From the NCBI RefSeq assembly GCF_001720465.1, contig NZ_CP017113.1:1550001-1614000 (forward strand): DNA of 64,000 bases, written 5' to 3'. Numbering within the stretch: the first letter of the stretch is position 1; the number at the start of each line of letters is the position of its first letter. Of the stretch, positions 50,995 to 61,511 are shown piece after piece. Under the pieces are notes generated by a model. That model made no database searches and was not told the origin of the DNA. It worked only from the letters and a program-made list of their open reading frames with translations. The position numbers and the translations under genes were made by a program. This DNA comes from Porphyrobacter sp. LM 6 (GTDB lineage Bacteria > Pseudomonadota > Alphaproteobacteria > Sphingomonadales > Sphingomonadaceae).

Positions 50995-52176
50995 TCAGAC
51001 GGTCAGTAATGACTCGTAATGCGCTGCCAACGCGGCCGCATTCGCGGTCCAGCTGAAACCTTCAACCAGCGCCGCCACCGCCTCGCGCGGGGGCGGCGCG
51101 TTGAGCACCGCGTTGACCCCGGCGGCCACCGCTTCCGGTGTGCGCTCGACCAGCCGCCCGGCGGTGTCGCTGGAGATCAGCTCGCGCGCGCCGCCGACAT
51201 CGCAGGTCACCACCGGCGTCCCGCAGGCGAGCGCCTCGACCCATGCATTGGCGAGGCCCTCGTTCGAAGTCGGCAATACCATTACGTCCGCCGCCGACAG
51301 GAACAGCGGGATCAGATCGTGATCGGCCGACTTCAGGAAGAAGACCCGGTCCGCCACACCTTCGCTCGCCACCAATGCGCGAAGCCGGGCCTCGGCCTCG
51401 CCATGACCGATCAGCGCCAGCCGCGCGCCGGGAATGTCGCGCAGCGCCTTGATCGCGATGGCCTGCCCCTTGCGCTCGATCAGCGCGCCGACACAGACCA
51501 GCAGCGGCGCATTGTCGAGAAAGGCAAAGGCAAATTCGCGGGTGAGCTGAACGCGCAGCTGGGTGTGCTCGAGCGACCGGAAGCGGTCCCGATCAAGGCC
51601 GGTGTAATGCACGGTGATCTTGCGCGCATCCATGCCCATCGCGGCCATCTTGCCGGCGAGATCACGGCTCACCGCGAGCAATCCGGTGGCCCGCTGCGCC
51701 GCCGCCAGCATCTGCTTGCGCGCGAAACCTTGCTCGCCCCAATAGGTGATGTCGCTCCCGCGCGCCTTGATCGACAGCGGCAGGCCCAGCGCCTCGGCAA
51801 TGATCGCGGCGGCAGGGCCATCGGGAAAGAAGAACTGCGCGTCGATCACGTCGATCGGAATGGAGGCGTGGATGCTGCGGGCGAGGGGGAGCACCGCACG
51901 CGCAATCGCCTCGGCGTTGCGGCGCGCGCCGATGCGCGGGAACAGGGTGAAATGCGGGCGCACCACCGTCACCCCGCCTTCGGCGGAGACCTCGGGCAGA
52001 TCGGCGAGCGGGCGGTAACGGCCAAGGGCAAGCGGGGGCAGACCGATGGGGTTTACCACCGTCACCCGCCAGTCATCGCGGCGGGCCAGCGCCTCCATCG
52101 AACGCGCGACGAAGATCCCGAACTGCGGATTGACCGCGTTGGGATAGAGCGTCGCAAGGCTGAGGACGTGTTTCAC
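50995..52176 (-). CDS. Glycosyltransferase family 4
   Basis: A 393-residue GT-B enzyme. The N-terminus SLATLYPNAVNPQFGIFVAR is characteristic of a group of exopolysaccharide GT4 enzymes. The donor domain shows LLVCVGALIERKGQAIAIKA, LALIGHGEAEARLRAL and the E-x7-E region (PTSNEGLANAWVEALACGTP, then VTCDVGGARELI). Start is GTG at 52176. It stands alone 19 kb from the exopolysaccharide locus. A role in that locus or in glycolipid synthesis cannot be decided. Confidence 0.86.
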   Translation of the reverse strand: MKHVLSLATLYPNAVNPQFGIFVARSMEALARRDDWRVTVVNPIGLPPLALGRYRPLADLPEVSAEGGVTVVRPHFTLFPRIGARRNAEAIARAVLPLARSIHASIPIDVIDAQFFFPDGPAAAIIAEALGLPLSIKARGSDITYWGEQGFARKQMLAAAQRATGLLAVSRDLAGKMAAMGMDARKITVHYTGLDRDRFRSLEHTQLRVQLTREFAFAFLDNAPLLVCVGALIERKGQAIAIKALRDIPGARLALIGHGEAEARLRALVASEGVADRVFFLKSADHDLIPLFLSAADVMVLPTSNEGLANAWVEALACGTPVVTCDVGGARELISSDTAGRLVERTPEAVAAGVNAVLNAPPPREAVAALVEGFSWTANAAALAAHYESLLTV

Positions 52177-52201
52177 AGCGCAGAGCCTAGGCGGGCACGG
52201 G

Positions 52202-52780
52202 TTAAAGCGGCCTGACCAGCATCATCGCAACCGCGATCCATGCCGGATTGTCGACTACCACCTGTTTCTGCCCGGCGCCTGGCGGCAGCAACCCGACCAG
52301 CGTGCCGCGCCGGTCGATCAGCCGTCCGAAGGCGAAGCGCCCGCCGGGGCGAGGCAGCAGACAATCGCGGTTGATCGCGCTCTGTGCTTCTTCGGGCGCG
52401 AGCTGGCGCAGCCAGACAAGATCGCCGGGCCGGTATTCGCCGACGCTCGCGCTGACAGCGAGAACCAGCGGGGCAGGGCCATCGGCTGCCGCAAGCTCGC
52501 TCGGCAACACCGCCTCGCGCGGGGTGGTGAGCGCTTCGGGGCCGGTCGCGGCGAGTTCCGCGACGATCCGGGCGCGTTCGCTGTCTTCTGCCCGCATAAG
52601 GCTCGCCGGATCGACCTCGAGCGCCGTGCCGATGCGGTTCATCCAGGTGAGCGACAGGCTCCGCATTCCGGTTTCCAGCCGCCCGATGGTCTGCGCGGTG
52701 GTGGGCGGATCGCAGGCTGCGGCCAGATCGGCCAGCGTCAGCCCTTTGGCCTTGCGGATGTCGCGAATGCGATTGGTCAT
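52202..52780 (-). CDS. XRE-type helix-turn-helix regulator
   Basis: A 192-residue regulator. The N-terminal HTH (NRIRDIRKAKGLTLADLAAA, then TAQTIGRLETGMRSLSLTWM) is followed by a linker and a C-terminal beta-rich part (GDLVWLRQLAPEEAQSAINR, then RPGGRFAFGRLIDR) that recalls the S24/LexA-like fold of phage-type repressors. I see no clear Ser-Lys catalytic pair, so self-cleavage is doubtful. I chose ATG 52780 over a longer frame to 52843. It is divergent from the DUF6456 gene. Confidence 0.78.
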   Translation of the reverse strand: MTNRIRDIRKAKGLTLADLAAACDPPTTAQTIGRLETGMRSLSLTWMNRIGTALEVDPASLMRAEDSERARIVAELAATGPEALTTPREAVLPSELAAADGPAPLVLAVSASVGEYRPGDLVWLRQLAPEEAQSAINRDCLLPRPGGRFAFGRLIDRRGTLVGLLPPGAGQKQVVVDNPAWIAVAMMLVRPL

Positions 52781-52876
52781 GGGTTCAGCCTGAAAATTAA
52801 CCGGATCGGTTTGTTCTTTCCTACATATGCGCCGTGTTGGCAAGTCCGCTGTTCATCACGAAGTGGAGGACAAGCG

Positions 52877-53356
52877 ATGAAGCGCGAACTGGTCGAACGG
52901 GAACTCACCACCGAAGGGCCGCGCCGCAGCCGGATGCAGGCGGGCGGACGGGTTACCCGCACGGTGACGGTCAATCTCGCCGAATCCCCGCTCAGCTGGC
53001 TGCACGCGCGCGGGCATCTCGATGATCGGCTGTTCGATGCGGGGGAAAAACTGCGCGGCGATTATGAGCGCGCGCAGCTGCCGCCCAGCATCACGATGCG
53101 CTGGGATCCGGTGCGGGTGAAATCGACCGGTGAGCGTGGTCTCTCGCCCAGTGAACGTCAGATTGCCGCGCGCCAGCGGTTCGACGGCGCAATCGGCGCG
53201 GCGGGCAGGGGGCTCGAAGACATCCTGTGGCGCGTGGTGTGCGCAGGCGAGGCGCTGCCCGAAGCGGAAAAGACGCTCGGCTGGCCCGCACGCAGCGGCA
53301 AGCTGGTGCTCAGGATCGCGCTGGAACGGGTGGCGGAGTTTTACCGGATCGTCTGA
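52877..53356 (+). CDS. DUF6456 domain protein
   Basis: A 159-residue protein. The conserved region (SPLSWLHARGHLDDRLFDAG, then EKLRGDYERAQLPPSITMRW, then GLEDILWRVVCAGEALPEAE) ends in ARSGKLVLRIALERVAEFY, which reads like a helical or helix-turn-helix DNA-binding unit. Function is not established for the family to my knowledge. ATG 52877 follows TGGAGGA. It is divergent from the XRE regulator with 96 bp between the starts, suggesting shared control. Confidence 0.82.
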   Translation: MKRELVERELTTEGPRRSRMQAGGRVTRTVTVNLAESPLSWLHARGHLDDRLFDAGEKLRGDYERAQLPPSITMRWDPVRVKSTGERGLSPSERQIAARQRFDGAIGAAGRGLEDILWRVVCAGEALPEAEKTLGWPARSGKLVLRIALERVAEFYRIV

Positions 53357-53377
53357 TCGGGCGGGCAGGGCGAGCGC

Positions 53378-55233
<1,856 letters not shown>

Positions 55234-55356
55234 CTAGGGGCTGCGCGCTTGTGCGACAAGTGGGCCGGCGAACCTTGCTACAGGGCGACGCGTGGTTCAG
55301 TGCTGGGAAAGCTGAACCGGTGCAGAGGCGCGGCGAATAGTGGAGGAATACCCATC

Positions 55357-56094
55357 ATGCGCAATGTTCTCGTCCTGCTCGCCGCTTCGGCTGCTGCGCT
55401 GCCACTGAGCGGCGCTGCCGCTGCCGAGGTCGGGATTGCGGCAAGTGGCCCCGTGGTCGAGCTCAGCATTTACGAGAGCGTCGAGGCGGCGCCCGATCAG
55501 GTCACGATTGGCGCCGGTGTCACCACCAATGCCCCCTCCGCGACCGAGGCGATGCGCCAGAACGCGGCGGAGATGACCAAGGTGATCGCGCGGATCAAGG
55601 CGCTTGGCATCGCGGAAAAGGATATCCAGACCACCGGGATCGGTGTCGCGCCGCAATATGACTATCTGGACAACGGCCCGAAGTTCCGTGGCTATCAGGC
55701 TGCCAACCGCGTCAGCGTGATCCTGCGCAAGATCGAGGATACCGGACGCGTGCTCGATGCGCTGGTCGAGGCCGGGGCGACCGATCTGTCCGGCCCCGAG
55801 TTCAGCATCGCCGACGATACCGCCGCCAAGGAGCTGGCGCGTAGCCGCGCGGTCGCGCGCGGTGCCGCGCAGGCCAAAGCCTATGCCGCGATGCTCGGCT
55901 ATGATGGGGCCAAGGTGCTGTCCGTTTCGGAAAGCATCGAATTCGGCAGCCCGATGTTGATGGCCACAAAAGGCATGGCGCTGGACATCGCTGCGGCCGC
56001 TGTCTCTCCCGTCCAGCCGGGACAGGTCTCGACCGGGGTGAACGTGACGATCACTTACGAACTGGTCGGCAAGGCCGCGGCCGCGCCGAAGTAA
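55357..56094 (+). CDS. Secreted SIMPL-domain (DUF541) protein
   Basis: A 245-residue periplasmic protein. Signal peptide MRNVLVLLAASAAALPLSG with cleavage near AAAAE. The SIMPL domain follows (APDQVTIGAGVTTNAPSATE, then DIQTTGIGVAPQYDY, then NRVSVILRKIEDTGRVLDAL, and NVTITYELVG at the end). The family has an established link to oxidative-stress and membrane proteins but no clear enzymatic role. ATG 55357 follows TGGAGGA. A PepSY-like gene follows 48 bp on. Confidence 0.86.
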   Translation: MRNVLVLLAASAAALPLSGAAAAEVGIAASGPVVELSIYESVEAAPDQVTIGAGVTTNAPSATEAMRQNAAEMTKVIARIKALGIAEKDIQTTGIGVAPQYDYLDNGPKFRGYQAANRVSVILRKIEDTGRVLDALVEAGATDLSGPEFSIADDTAAKELARSRAVARGAAQAKAYAAMLGYDGAKVLSVSESIEFGSPMLMATKGMALDIAAAAVSPVQPGQVSTGVNVTITYELVGKAAAAPK

Positions 56095-56142
56095 ATTCAT
56101 TCACGGCTTGTTCAATGGGTCGACGCTAGGCATTACCTCGTC

Positions 56143-56460
56143 ATGAAACGGATAGGTTCCACTTTTCGCTCTGCACTTGTTGCGTTTGCACTGATCGGCG
56201 CGGTGTCGCCGTCTGCGGCGCAGCAGGATCAGGAGCGCGGCGATCAGGGTGAGGCGCGGCGCGAGGCGCTGGCCGGCACCCAGCTTTCGTTGCGCGAGAT
56301 CGAACGCCGGATTCTGCCGCAGATGCAGGGTAGCGAATACCTTGGCCCGGCCTATGATTCGACGGCGCGGGCCTATCGGTTGAAGTTCATTCGCGATGGC
56401 CGCGTCAGCTATGTCGATGTCGATGCGCGGACCGGACGGATCATCGGACGTTCGCGCTGA
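56143..56460 (+). CDS. Secreted PepSY-like small protein
   Basis: A 105-residue exported protein. Signal peptide MKRIGSTFRSALVAFALIGA with cleavage near SAAQ. One PepSY-like unit follows (LSLREIERRILPQMQGSEYL, then AYRLKFIRDGRVSYVDVDAR, ending TGRIIGRSR). PepSY proteins often inhibit peptidases or act as periplasmic sensors. It lies just upstream of a response regulator/histidine kinase pair in the same direction, a common arrangement in which the PepSY protein may be the input or output of the pair. Confidence 0.83.
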   Translation: MKRIGSTFRSALVAFALIGAVSPSAAQQDQERGDQGEARREALAGTQLSLREIERRILPQMQGSEYLGPAYDSTARAYRLKFIRDGRVSYVDVDARTGRIIGRSR

Positions 56461-56582
56461 ACGGGTGCGAAGACAAAGCCAATATCGGGGAAACCATCGC
56501 CGCCGCTGCCGGGCCGTTGCTTGACGCAACCGTCCGGAAAGCGCACGAATTGGGCGACGTTAATACAGGAAGCTTGTGAACT

Positions 56583-57260
56583 ATGCGCATACTGATCGTC
56601 GAAGATGAACCGACCCTCGGCGCGCAGCTCAAGTCGACGCTGGAAGGGCAGGGCTATGCGGTCGACCTTTCGGTCGATGGCGAGGACGGGCATTTCATGG
56701 GCTCGACCGAGGATTACGACGCGGTCGTGCTCGATCTCGGCCTGCCGGAGATCGACGGGCTGACCGTGCTTGGCATGTGGCGGCGTGAAGGGCGCAGCTT
56801 CCCGGTGCTGGTGCTGACCGCGCGTGACAGCTGGTCGGACAAGGTCGCAGGGCTTGATGCAGGCGCCGACGATTATCTCGCCAAGCCGTTCCAGACCGAG
56901 GAACTGATTGCCCGCCTACGCGCCTTGATCCGCCGTGCCTCGGGCAACACCTCGTCCGAACTGACCGCAGGCGACGTTCGGCTGGACACGCGCTCGGGCC
57001 GCGTGACGCTGGGCGGGGAGCCGGTCAAACTGACCGCGCAGGAATACAAGCTGCTGTCGTACCTGATGCACCACAAGGGCAAGGTCGTCAGCCGAACCGA
57101 GTTGATCGAGCATATCTACGATCAGGATTTCGACCGGGATTCGAACACCATCGAAGTGTTCGTCACCCGCATCCGCAAGAAGCTTGGCGCAGACGTGATT
57201 ACGACCATCCGTGGCCTCGGTTACAGCCTCGACGACCCCGCCGACGCCCCGCGCGCCTGA
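56583..57260 (+). CDS. OmpR/PhoP-family response regulator
   Basis: A 225-residue regulator. The receiver domain has the acidic pair in RILIVEDEP, the phospho-acceptor Asp51 (VVLDLGLPEIDG), and Lys in DDYLAKPFQ. The C-terminal winged helix (LTAQEYKLLSYLMHHKGKVV, then SNTIEVFVTRIRKKLG, then IRGLGYSL) is of OmpR/PhoB type. It follows the PepSY gene by 122 bp and overlaps the kinase gene start by about 50 bp. Its sequence style and partner suggest a PhoP/PhoQ-like system sensing envelope stress or cations. Confidence 0.94.
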   Translation: MRILIVEDEPTLGAQLKSTLEGQGYAVDLSVDGEDGHFMGSTEDYDAVVLDLGLPEIDGLTVLGMWRREGRSFPVLVLTARDSWSDKVAGLDAGADDYLAKPFQTEELIARLRALIRRASGNTSSELTAGDVRLDTRSGRVTLGGEPVKLTAQEYKLLSYLMHHKGKVVSRTELIEHIYDQDFDRDSNTIEVFVTRIRKKLGADVITTIRGLGYSLDDPADAPRA

Positions 57261-58725
57261 GGCGCAGGAGCAGGGCGGCGACGCAAACTCCGTTGCACCG
57301 GCCACGGCGGCTGGCAGCGCGCCTGTAGCGGCCGAACCGGTTGCCGCGCCGGCACCGCCGCGCGCCAGCCTAGCGCGGCGCATGGTGCTGATCGCGGCAG
57401 GCTGGATCTTCGTACTGCTGCTGGGCGGCGGGATCGCGCTTGAACGCACCTTCACCCGCCAGGTCGAAGCCAATTTCGACGATCAGCTCGACTACATCCT
57501 CACCGCGATGATCGCTTCGGCCGAAATCGATCCGTTTGGCGAGGTGTGGTTCTACCGCACGCTCGGCGACCAGCGCTTTCTGGAACCGGGCAGCGGGCTT
57601 TACTGGCAGATCAGCGGGGGCGATTACGAACCCATTGCTTCGCGCAGTCTGTGGGACCGCACGCTCAAGCTCGAGGGTAGTCATGTCGCTGGCGATCATT
57701 TCGACAGCGAAGTGCATTTCTACAACTCCAGCCAATTCGCTGGCGAGCCGCTGCGGATTGCCGAACGCACGGTCATCCTGCCCGGCAGCGAGACGCGCTG
57801 GACCTTCGCCGTTGCCAGCGCGACCGAGCAGATGGACGCGCAGGTTGGCCGCGTGCGGCTGATCCTGTTCTGGAGCTTTCTGGTGCTGGGCCTGGGCCTC
57901 TTGATCATGGCGCTGCTTCAGGTGCGCTATGGCCTTTCTCCGCTCCGTCGGGTGCGCGCCGCGATCCAGAACCTGCGAACCACGGGTGCGGGGCGGATTA
58001 CCGAGCCGCTACCGCTCGAAGTGCAACCGTTGGTCGAGGAATTGAACGGGCTGCTCGAACATTCCGAGCGGCAGGCCGAGGAAGCGCGGCGTCATGCGGG
58101 CAACCTTGCCCATGCACTCAAGACCCCGCTGACCGTGCTTACCAATGCCGCCACCGCCCAGGCACCCGATCTGGGTGAGGCGGTGATGCGCGAGACGCGG
58201 ACGATGCAGCGCCATGTCGATCACCATCTGGCACGTGCGCGCGCAGTCGGGCGGCGCGCGGTCGGCCTTGCCCGCACCAATGTGCGCGACAGTGCCGAGG
58301 CGGTGCGGCGCGCGGTCGCGCGGCTCTATCCCGAAGGGCGGTTCGACATTGCCGGCAGCCGCGATGCCAATGTGGCGATCGAGCGGCAGGACCTTGATGA
58401 ACTGCTCGGCAATCTCATCGAGAACGCCGCCAAATATGGCGGCGGCAGCGTGTTCGTGACGATCGATCCCCACGAGAGCGATACACCTCACGATCCGGCG
58501 CAATGTCTTATCTGGGTTGAGGATGATGGTCCCGGCATTCCCGAGGCCGAGCGCACCCGCATCTTCGATCGCGGGGTAAGGCTCGATACCGAAAAGCCCG
58601 GCACCGGCCTTGGCCTCGCGATCGTGCGCGATGTTGCCGAAATCTACGGCGGCAGCGTGACGCTCGGCACCAGCGAGGATCTGGGTGGGCTCTTGGTCGA
58701 ACTCCGCCTTCCGCGCGCCGATTGA
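57211..58725 (+). CDS. PhoQ-like sensor histidine kinase
   Basis: A 504-residue membrane kinase. An Ala/Pro-rich N-terminus precedes helix 1 (MVLIAAGWIFVLLLGGGIAL). A periplasmic sensor domain rich in acidic and aromatic residues comes next, then helix 2 (LILFWSFLVLGLGLLIMAL). A HAMP-like segment leads to the H-box HAGNLAHALKTPLTVL, in which the usual E-R-T-P is A-L-K-T-P as in PhoQ. The ATPase has N-box LLGNLIENAAKYGG, DDGPGIPE and GTGLGLAIVRDVAE, all intact. The longest frame starts at GTG 57211 inside the regulator gene; the true start may be further in, at or before the ATG at 57382. Confidence 0.92.
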   Translation: MASVTASTTPPTPRAPEAQEQGGDANSVAPATAAGSAPVAAEPVAAPAPPRASLARRMVLIAAGWIFVLLLGGGIALERTFTRQVEANFDDQLDYILTAMIASAEIDPFGEVWFYRTLGDQRFLEPGSGLYWQISGGDYEPIASRSLWDRTLKLEGSHVAGDHFDSEVHFYNSSQFAGEPLRIAERTVILPGSETRWTFAVASATEQMDAQVGRVRLILFWSFLVLGLGLLIMALLQVRYGLSPLRRVRAAIQNLRTTGAGRITEPLPLEVQPLVEELNGLLEHSERQAEEARRHAGNLAHALKTPLTVLTNAATAQAPDLGEAVMRETRTMQRHVDHHLARARAVGRRAVGLARTNVRDSAEAVRRAVARLYPEGRFDIAGSRDANVAIERQDLDELLGNLIENAAKYGGGSVFVTIDPHESDTPHDPAQCLIWVEDDGPGIPEAERTRIFDRGVRLDTEKPGTGLGLAIVRDVAEIYGGSVTLGTSEDLGGLLVELRLPRAD

Positions 58726-58815
58726 TTTTTCCGCGAAGGGTTTTGGCAAGTCCGGCGTTGTATGCCTGTCCGGTCGACAGGACGAACTGCCAAGCGGAAC
58801 CGCTGCTGCAATGCC

Positions 58816-59439
58816 ATGAATGCCACCAGTGCACCTTCCACCGCAACCATGCCCGGCGCTGCGCCGGCTGGCGATGCTGTGCTTGCGGCACGGCTGGCAG
58901 CCCGTGACAGTGCGGCTTTGCGCGAGGTTATCGCGCAGCATGGCGGCATGCTTCACCGGATTGCCTATCGCATGATCGGCGATGCTCACGAAGCCGAGGA
59001 CATTGTGCAGGAAGCGTTGCTGCGGTTGTGGGATCAGGCGCCGACGATTTCAGCGCGTCATCCGGTAGGCAGTCAGGCGGCAGGCACATTGCGGCTGGGC
59101 GGCTGGCTCAGCCGCGTGGTGACCAACCTGGCGATCGACCGGCTGCGGCGGGCGAGACGTTTCTCGGATGGCGAAGTGCCTGATCGCGAGGATGACAGTC
59201 CGCTGGCCGATGAAGTGATTGAAACAGAGCAGCGGGACGGCTCCGCGCGCGCCCTTGTCGCGGCGCTGCCTGACCGCCAGCGCGCCGCGATCGTGCTGAC
59301 CTATTACGAGGAATTGTCCAATGCCGATGCAGCCGAGGCGCTCGAGATGAACATCAAGGCGTTTGAATCGCTGCTCCTGCGCGCGCGCGCCGCGCTCAGG
59401 AAGGCCTATGCGGCCAGCGCGCAAGGAGGTGGAGTATGA
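58816..59439 (+). CDS. ECF-type RNA polymerase sigma factor
   Basis: A 207-residue sigma factor. Region 2: LHRIAYRMIGDAHEAEDIVQ, then EALLRLWDQ (core and -10 binding). Region 4: ALPDRQRAAIVLTYYEELSN, then ADAAEALEMNIKAFESLLLR (-35 binding). I chose ATG 58816; upstream frame codons have no ribosome-binding site. Its TGA overlaps the next ATG (ATGA), typical of a sigma factor and its anti-sigma partner. The regulon is unknown. It follows the PhoPQ-like pair by 90 bp. Confidence 0.9.
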   Translation: MNATSAPSTATMPGAAPAGDAVLAARLAARDSAALREVIAQHGGMLHRIAYRMIGDAHEAEDIVQEALLRLWDQAPTISARHPVGSQAAGTLRLGGWLSRVVTNLAIDRLRRARRFSDGEVPDREDDSPLADEVIETEQRDGSARALVAALPDRQRAAIVLTYYEELSNADAAEALEMNIKAFESLLLRARAALRKAYAASAQGGGV

Positions 59440-60380
59440 GCGGCGAGGATATCCGGCCAGGCAGTCCGCTGGCCCGCGCACTCGATGACTTTCCGGTGCC
59501 CGGCATGAGCGCCGATTTTGCCGACCGCGTTGTGGCGGCGGCCGAGGTGCGCGCGCCTTCCCTGCCGCCGCTCCGTCGCAGGCCGCACGGACGGGTGTGG
59601 CGGATCGGCCAACGGTTTGCGATCGGCGCGGCCTGTTTCGGCGCGCTGGCGACAGCGGCGGCTGCGACTGGCGTGCTCGAACGCGTCGGCTTGCCGGTAC
59701 CCTCGGCGGAGAAGGTCTGGGCGAGCTTGACCGGCGGGGAAAGCCGCGCAGTGGCAGCGCCGGTCGACCCGCGTCCGTCTGAACCTGAAATGGCGGTCGC
59801 TGGTGGGCCGGTGACCATTGAAGGGCCGATCGACACGCCCGAGGAGTTGGGCGAGGCCTTCCGCCGCATCGATGAAGTCCGCGCAGGCCGCAACGAAGCC
59901 CGGCGCAAGCTGATCGACCAGCGGATCGCGCGGGAAATCGAGCGGCGCAGGGCCGCTGGCCTGCCTTTACCGACGCCCGAGGAAGAGGCGCGGCTGCGGC
60001 AACGCATCGATGCGGCGCAGGCGCGGCGCGAGCAAATCGTCACCGAGCGTATCGAGGCGCGGCGCACGGAGCTTGAAGGCAAGGTCGCCAATGGCGAGGC
60101 GCTGACCCGCGACGATATCGTGCGTCCGCTTCGCGAGGACCAGCGGGCGCTGGAACGACGCGAGCGGCTGGAGCAATTGCGCCAGATGACCCCGGAGCAA
60201 CGCCGCGAAGCGTTTCGCCGTCTCCCACCGGAACAGCGTCGTGCGCTGGTTGAGGAATATCGCGTGCGCCGCGCCGGGGCTGCTCCGGCTGCGAGCGAAG
60301 AAGCAGCAGGCAGCATCGCGGTTCCGGCCCCGTCCGAACCGGCTGCCGAAGCGACGGTCACACAACCGCAGGGGCGATAA
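59436..60380 (+). CDS. Probable membrane anti-sigma factor with charged periplasmic region
   Basis: A 314-residue protein. The short cytoplasmic N-terminus (MSGEDIRPGSPLARALDDFP, then VPGMSADFADRVVAAAEV) resembles anti-sigma tails. One hydrophobic segment (RFAIGAACFGALATAAAATG) crosses the membrane, and the rest, about 200 residues, is very rich in Arg/Glu with coiled-coil character (RRIDEVRAGRNEARRKLIDQ, LRQMTPEQRREAFRRLPPEQ). No zinc-binding motif is seen. Gene overlap with the sigma factor supports the anti-sigma role; the charged tail could be a stress or metal sensor. Confidence 0.7.
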   Translation: MSGEDIRPGSPLARALDDFPVPGMSADFADRVVAAAEVRAPSLPPLRRRPHGRVWRIGQRFAIGAACFGALATAAAATGVLERVGLPVPSAEKVWASLTGGESRAVAAPVDPRPSEPEMAVAGGPVTIEGPIDTPEELGEAFRRIDEVRAGRNEARRKLIDQRIAREIERRRAAGLPLPTPEEEARLRQRIDAAQARREQIVTERIEARRTELEGKVANGEALTRDDIVRPLREDQRALERRERLEQLRQMTPEQRREAFRRLPPEQRRALVEEYRVRRAGAAPAASEEAAGSIAVPAPSEPAAEATVTQPQGR

Positions 60381-60502
60381 GCAAAAAATTTCGAGGCCCG
60401 CGAAGGGTTTGGCGATCCTCCCACGTTTCCGTGATGTCCCCGGCAACAAACCCCGATGTCGCCGGTCCGACCCCGCAGAACCGAATTGAGGAGGAAATTG
60501 CC

Positions 60503-61060
60503 ATGCTGAATACTCGCCTGATGCTCGCCTCGCTGTCCGCCATTGCGCTGGCCGTGCCCGCCGCCGCGCAGGAGCGGACCCGAACCCAGACCTACGAAGG
60601 CCCCAATGTCAGCGCCGCCCAGACCACGACGGTCAACCCCGACACCGGCACGGCCACCCGCGACCGCGAAGTGACCAATCTCAATACCGGCAACACCGCA
60701 ACCAGCAGCGCGGTGCGCCAGCGCACGGAGACTGGCTCGACCGTCAGCGTCGTGCAGACCGGCCCGCAAGGCAATTCGCGCAGTCTTGAAGGCGAGCGCG
60801 TCCGCACCGAGAACGGTTCGACCTTCACCGGCACTGCCACCGGTCGTGGCGGCGAGACCTATGGTCTTGCCGGAAGCCGCAGCCGCGACGGGCAGGGCAA
60901 TTCGCAGGCGAGCCAGACGGTGACCAATAGCGCCGGTGAAACGCTCGCCTCGCGCAGCCGTGCGACCACGCGCAGCGATGGTCAGGTGAACCGCTCGGTC
61001 TCGCGCAGCAAGGCGCCCGGCGTCAGCCGTCCGCCCCGCGCGCGGCGCCCGCGTGGCTGA
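60503..61060 (+). CDS. Secreted Thr/Ser/Gly-rich repeat protein (hypothetical)
   Basis: A 185-residue exported protein. Signal peptide MLNTRLMLASLSAIALAVPA with AAAQE at the cleavage site. The rest is low in hydrophobics and built from degenerate repeats of Thr/Ser/Gly/Arg (TTTVNPDTGTATRDREVTNL, RTETGSTVSVVQTGPQGNSR, SQTVTNSAGETLASRSRATT), ending in a basic tail. This suggests an unfolded or beta-solenoid secreted protein. A strong GAGGAGGAA precedes ATG 60503. It is 122 bp downstream of the anti-sigma gene and may be a target of the sigma factor. Function unknown. Confidence 0.7.
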   Translation: MLNTRLMLASLSAIALAVPAAAQERTRTQTYEGPNVSAAQTTTVNPDTGTATRDREVTNLNTGNTATSSAVRQRTETGSTVSVVQTGPQGNSRSLEGERVRTENGSTFTGTATGRGGETYGLAGSRSRDGQGNSQASQTVTNSAGETLASRSRATTRSDGQVNRSVSRSKAPGVSRPPRARRPRG

Positions 61061-61088
61061 TTGCTCGCTCTTTATCGCATGACGGAAC

Positions 61089-61125
61089 GGGGTCCGGGGC
61101 GGTCAATCCGCTACCGGGCCCTTTT
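61089..61125 (+). terminator. Rho-independent terminator
   Basis: GGTCCGG...GGCGG pairs with CCGC...CCGGGCC around TCAAT, followed by CTTTTC. It lies just after the secreted repeat-protein gene and before the convergent chorismate mutase gene. Confidence 0.75.
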
Positions 61126-61134
61126 CAATTGCGG

Positions 61135-61443
61135 TTAGCCTGCTGCCGCGCGTTCGTGGTGGCGGATCACCTCGTCGATGATGAAGCGCAGGAACTTCTC
61201 GGAGAATTCCGGATCGAGATCCGCCTCTTCCGAGAGCTTGCGCAGCCGTGCGATTTGGCGCGCCTCACGCTCTGGGTCGGCCGGGGGGAGGGTCGCCTTC
61301 GCCTTGTATTCGCCCACGGCCTGGGTGATCCGGAACCGCTCCGCGAGAATATGGATCAGAGCTGCATCGATGTTGTCGATGCTCTTGCGAAAGCCGGCGA
61401 GCACCGGATCGGGCTCGGGTGAATGTTGCGGATCTTGCGGCAT
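61135..61443 (-). CDS. Chorismate mutase (AroQ class)
   Basis: A 102-residue all-helical mutase that converts chorismate to prephenate. Family residues: FRKSIDNIDAALIHILAERF at helix 1, then ITQAVGEYKAK, ADPEREARQIARLRKLSEEA and FLRFIIDEVIRHHE. It is the free-standing short form. I chose ATG 61443 (MPQDPQH) over the longer frame reaching 61479. It is divergent from the polyprenyl synthase gene by 68 bp and converges on the secreted repeat protein. Confidence 0.9.
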   Translation of the reverse strand: MPQDPQHSPEPDPVLAGFRKSIDNIDAALIHILAERFRITQAVGEYKAKATLPPADPEREARQIARLRKLSEEADLDPEFSEKFLRFIIDEVIRHHERAAAG

Positions 61444-61511
61444 AGGGGGCGAAACTAGCAGCAATTCTGCGCTTGCCAAGCACGCTGGGGCCGCCCTAGA
61501 GCCGGACCAGC

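Noticed and set aside
59396..60769. 457-codon minus-strand Arg/Ser-rich frame
   Set aside because: Antisense of sigma/anti-sigma and secreted-protein genes; low-complexity composition is typical of shadow frames.
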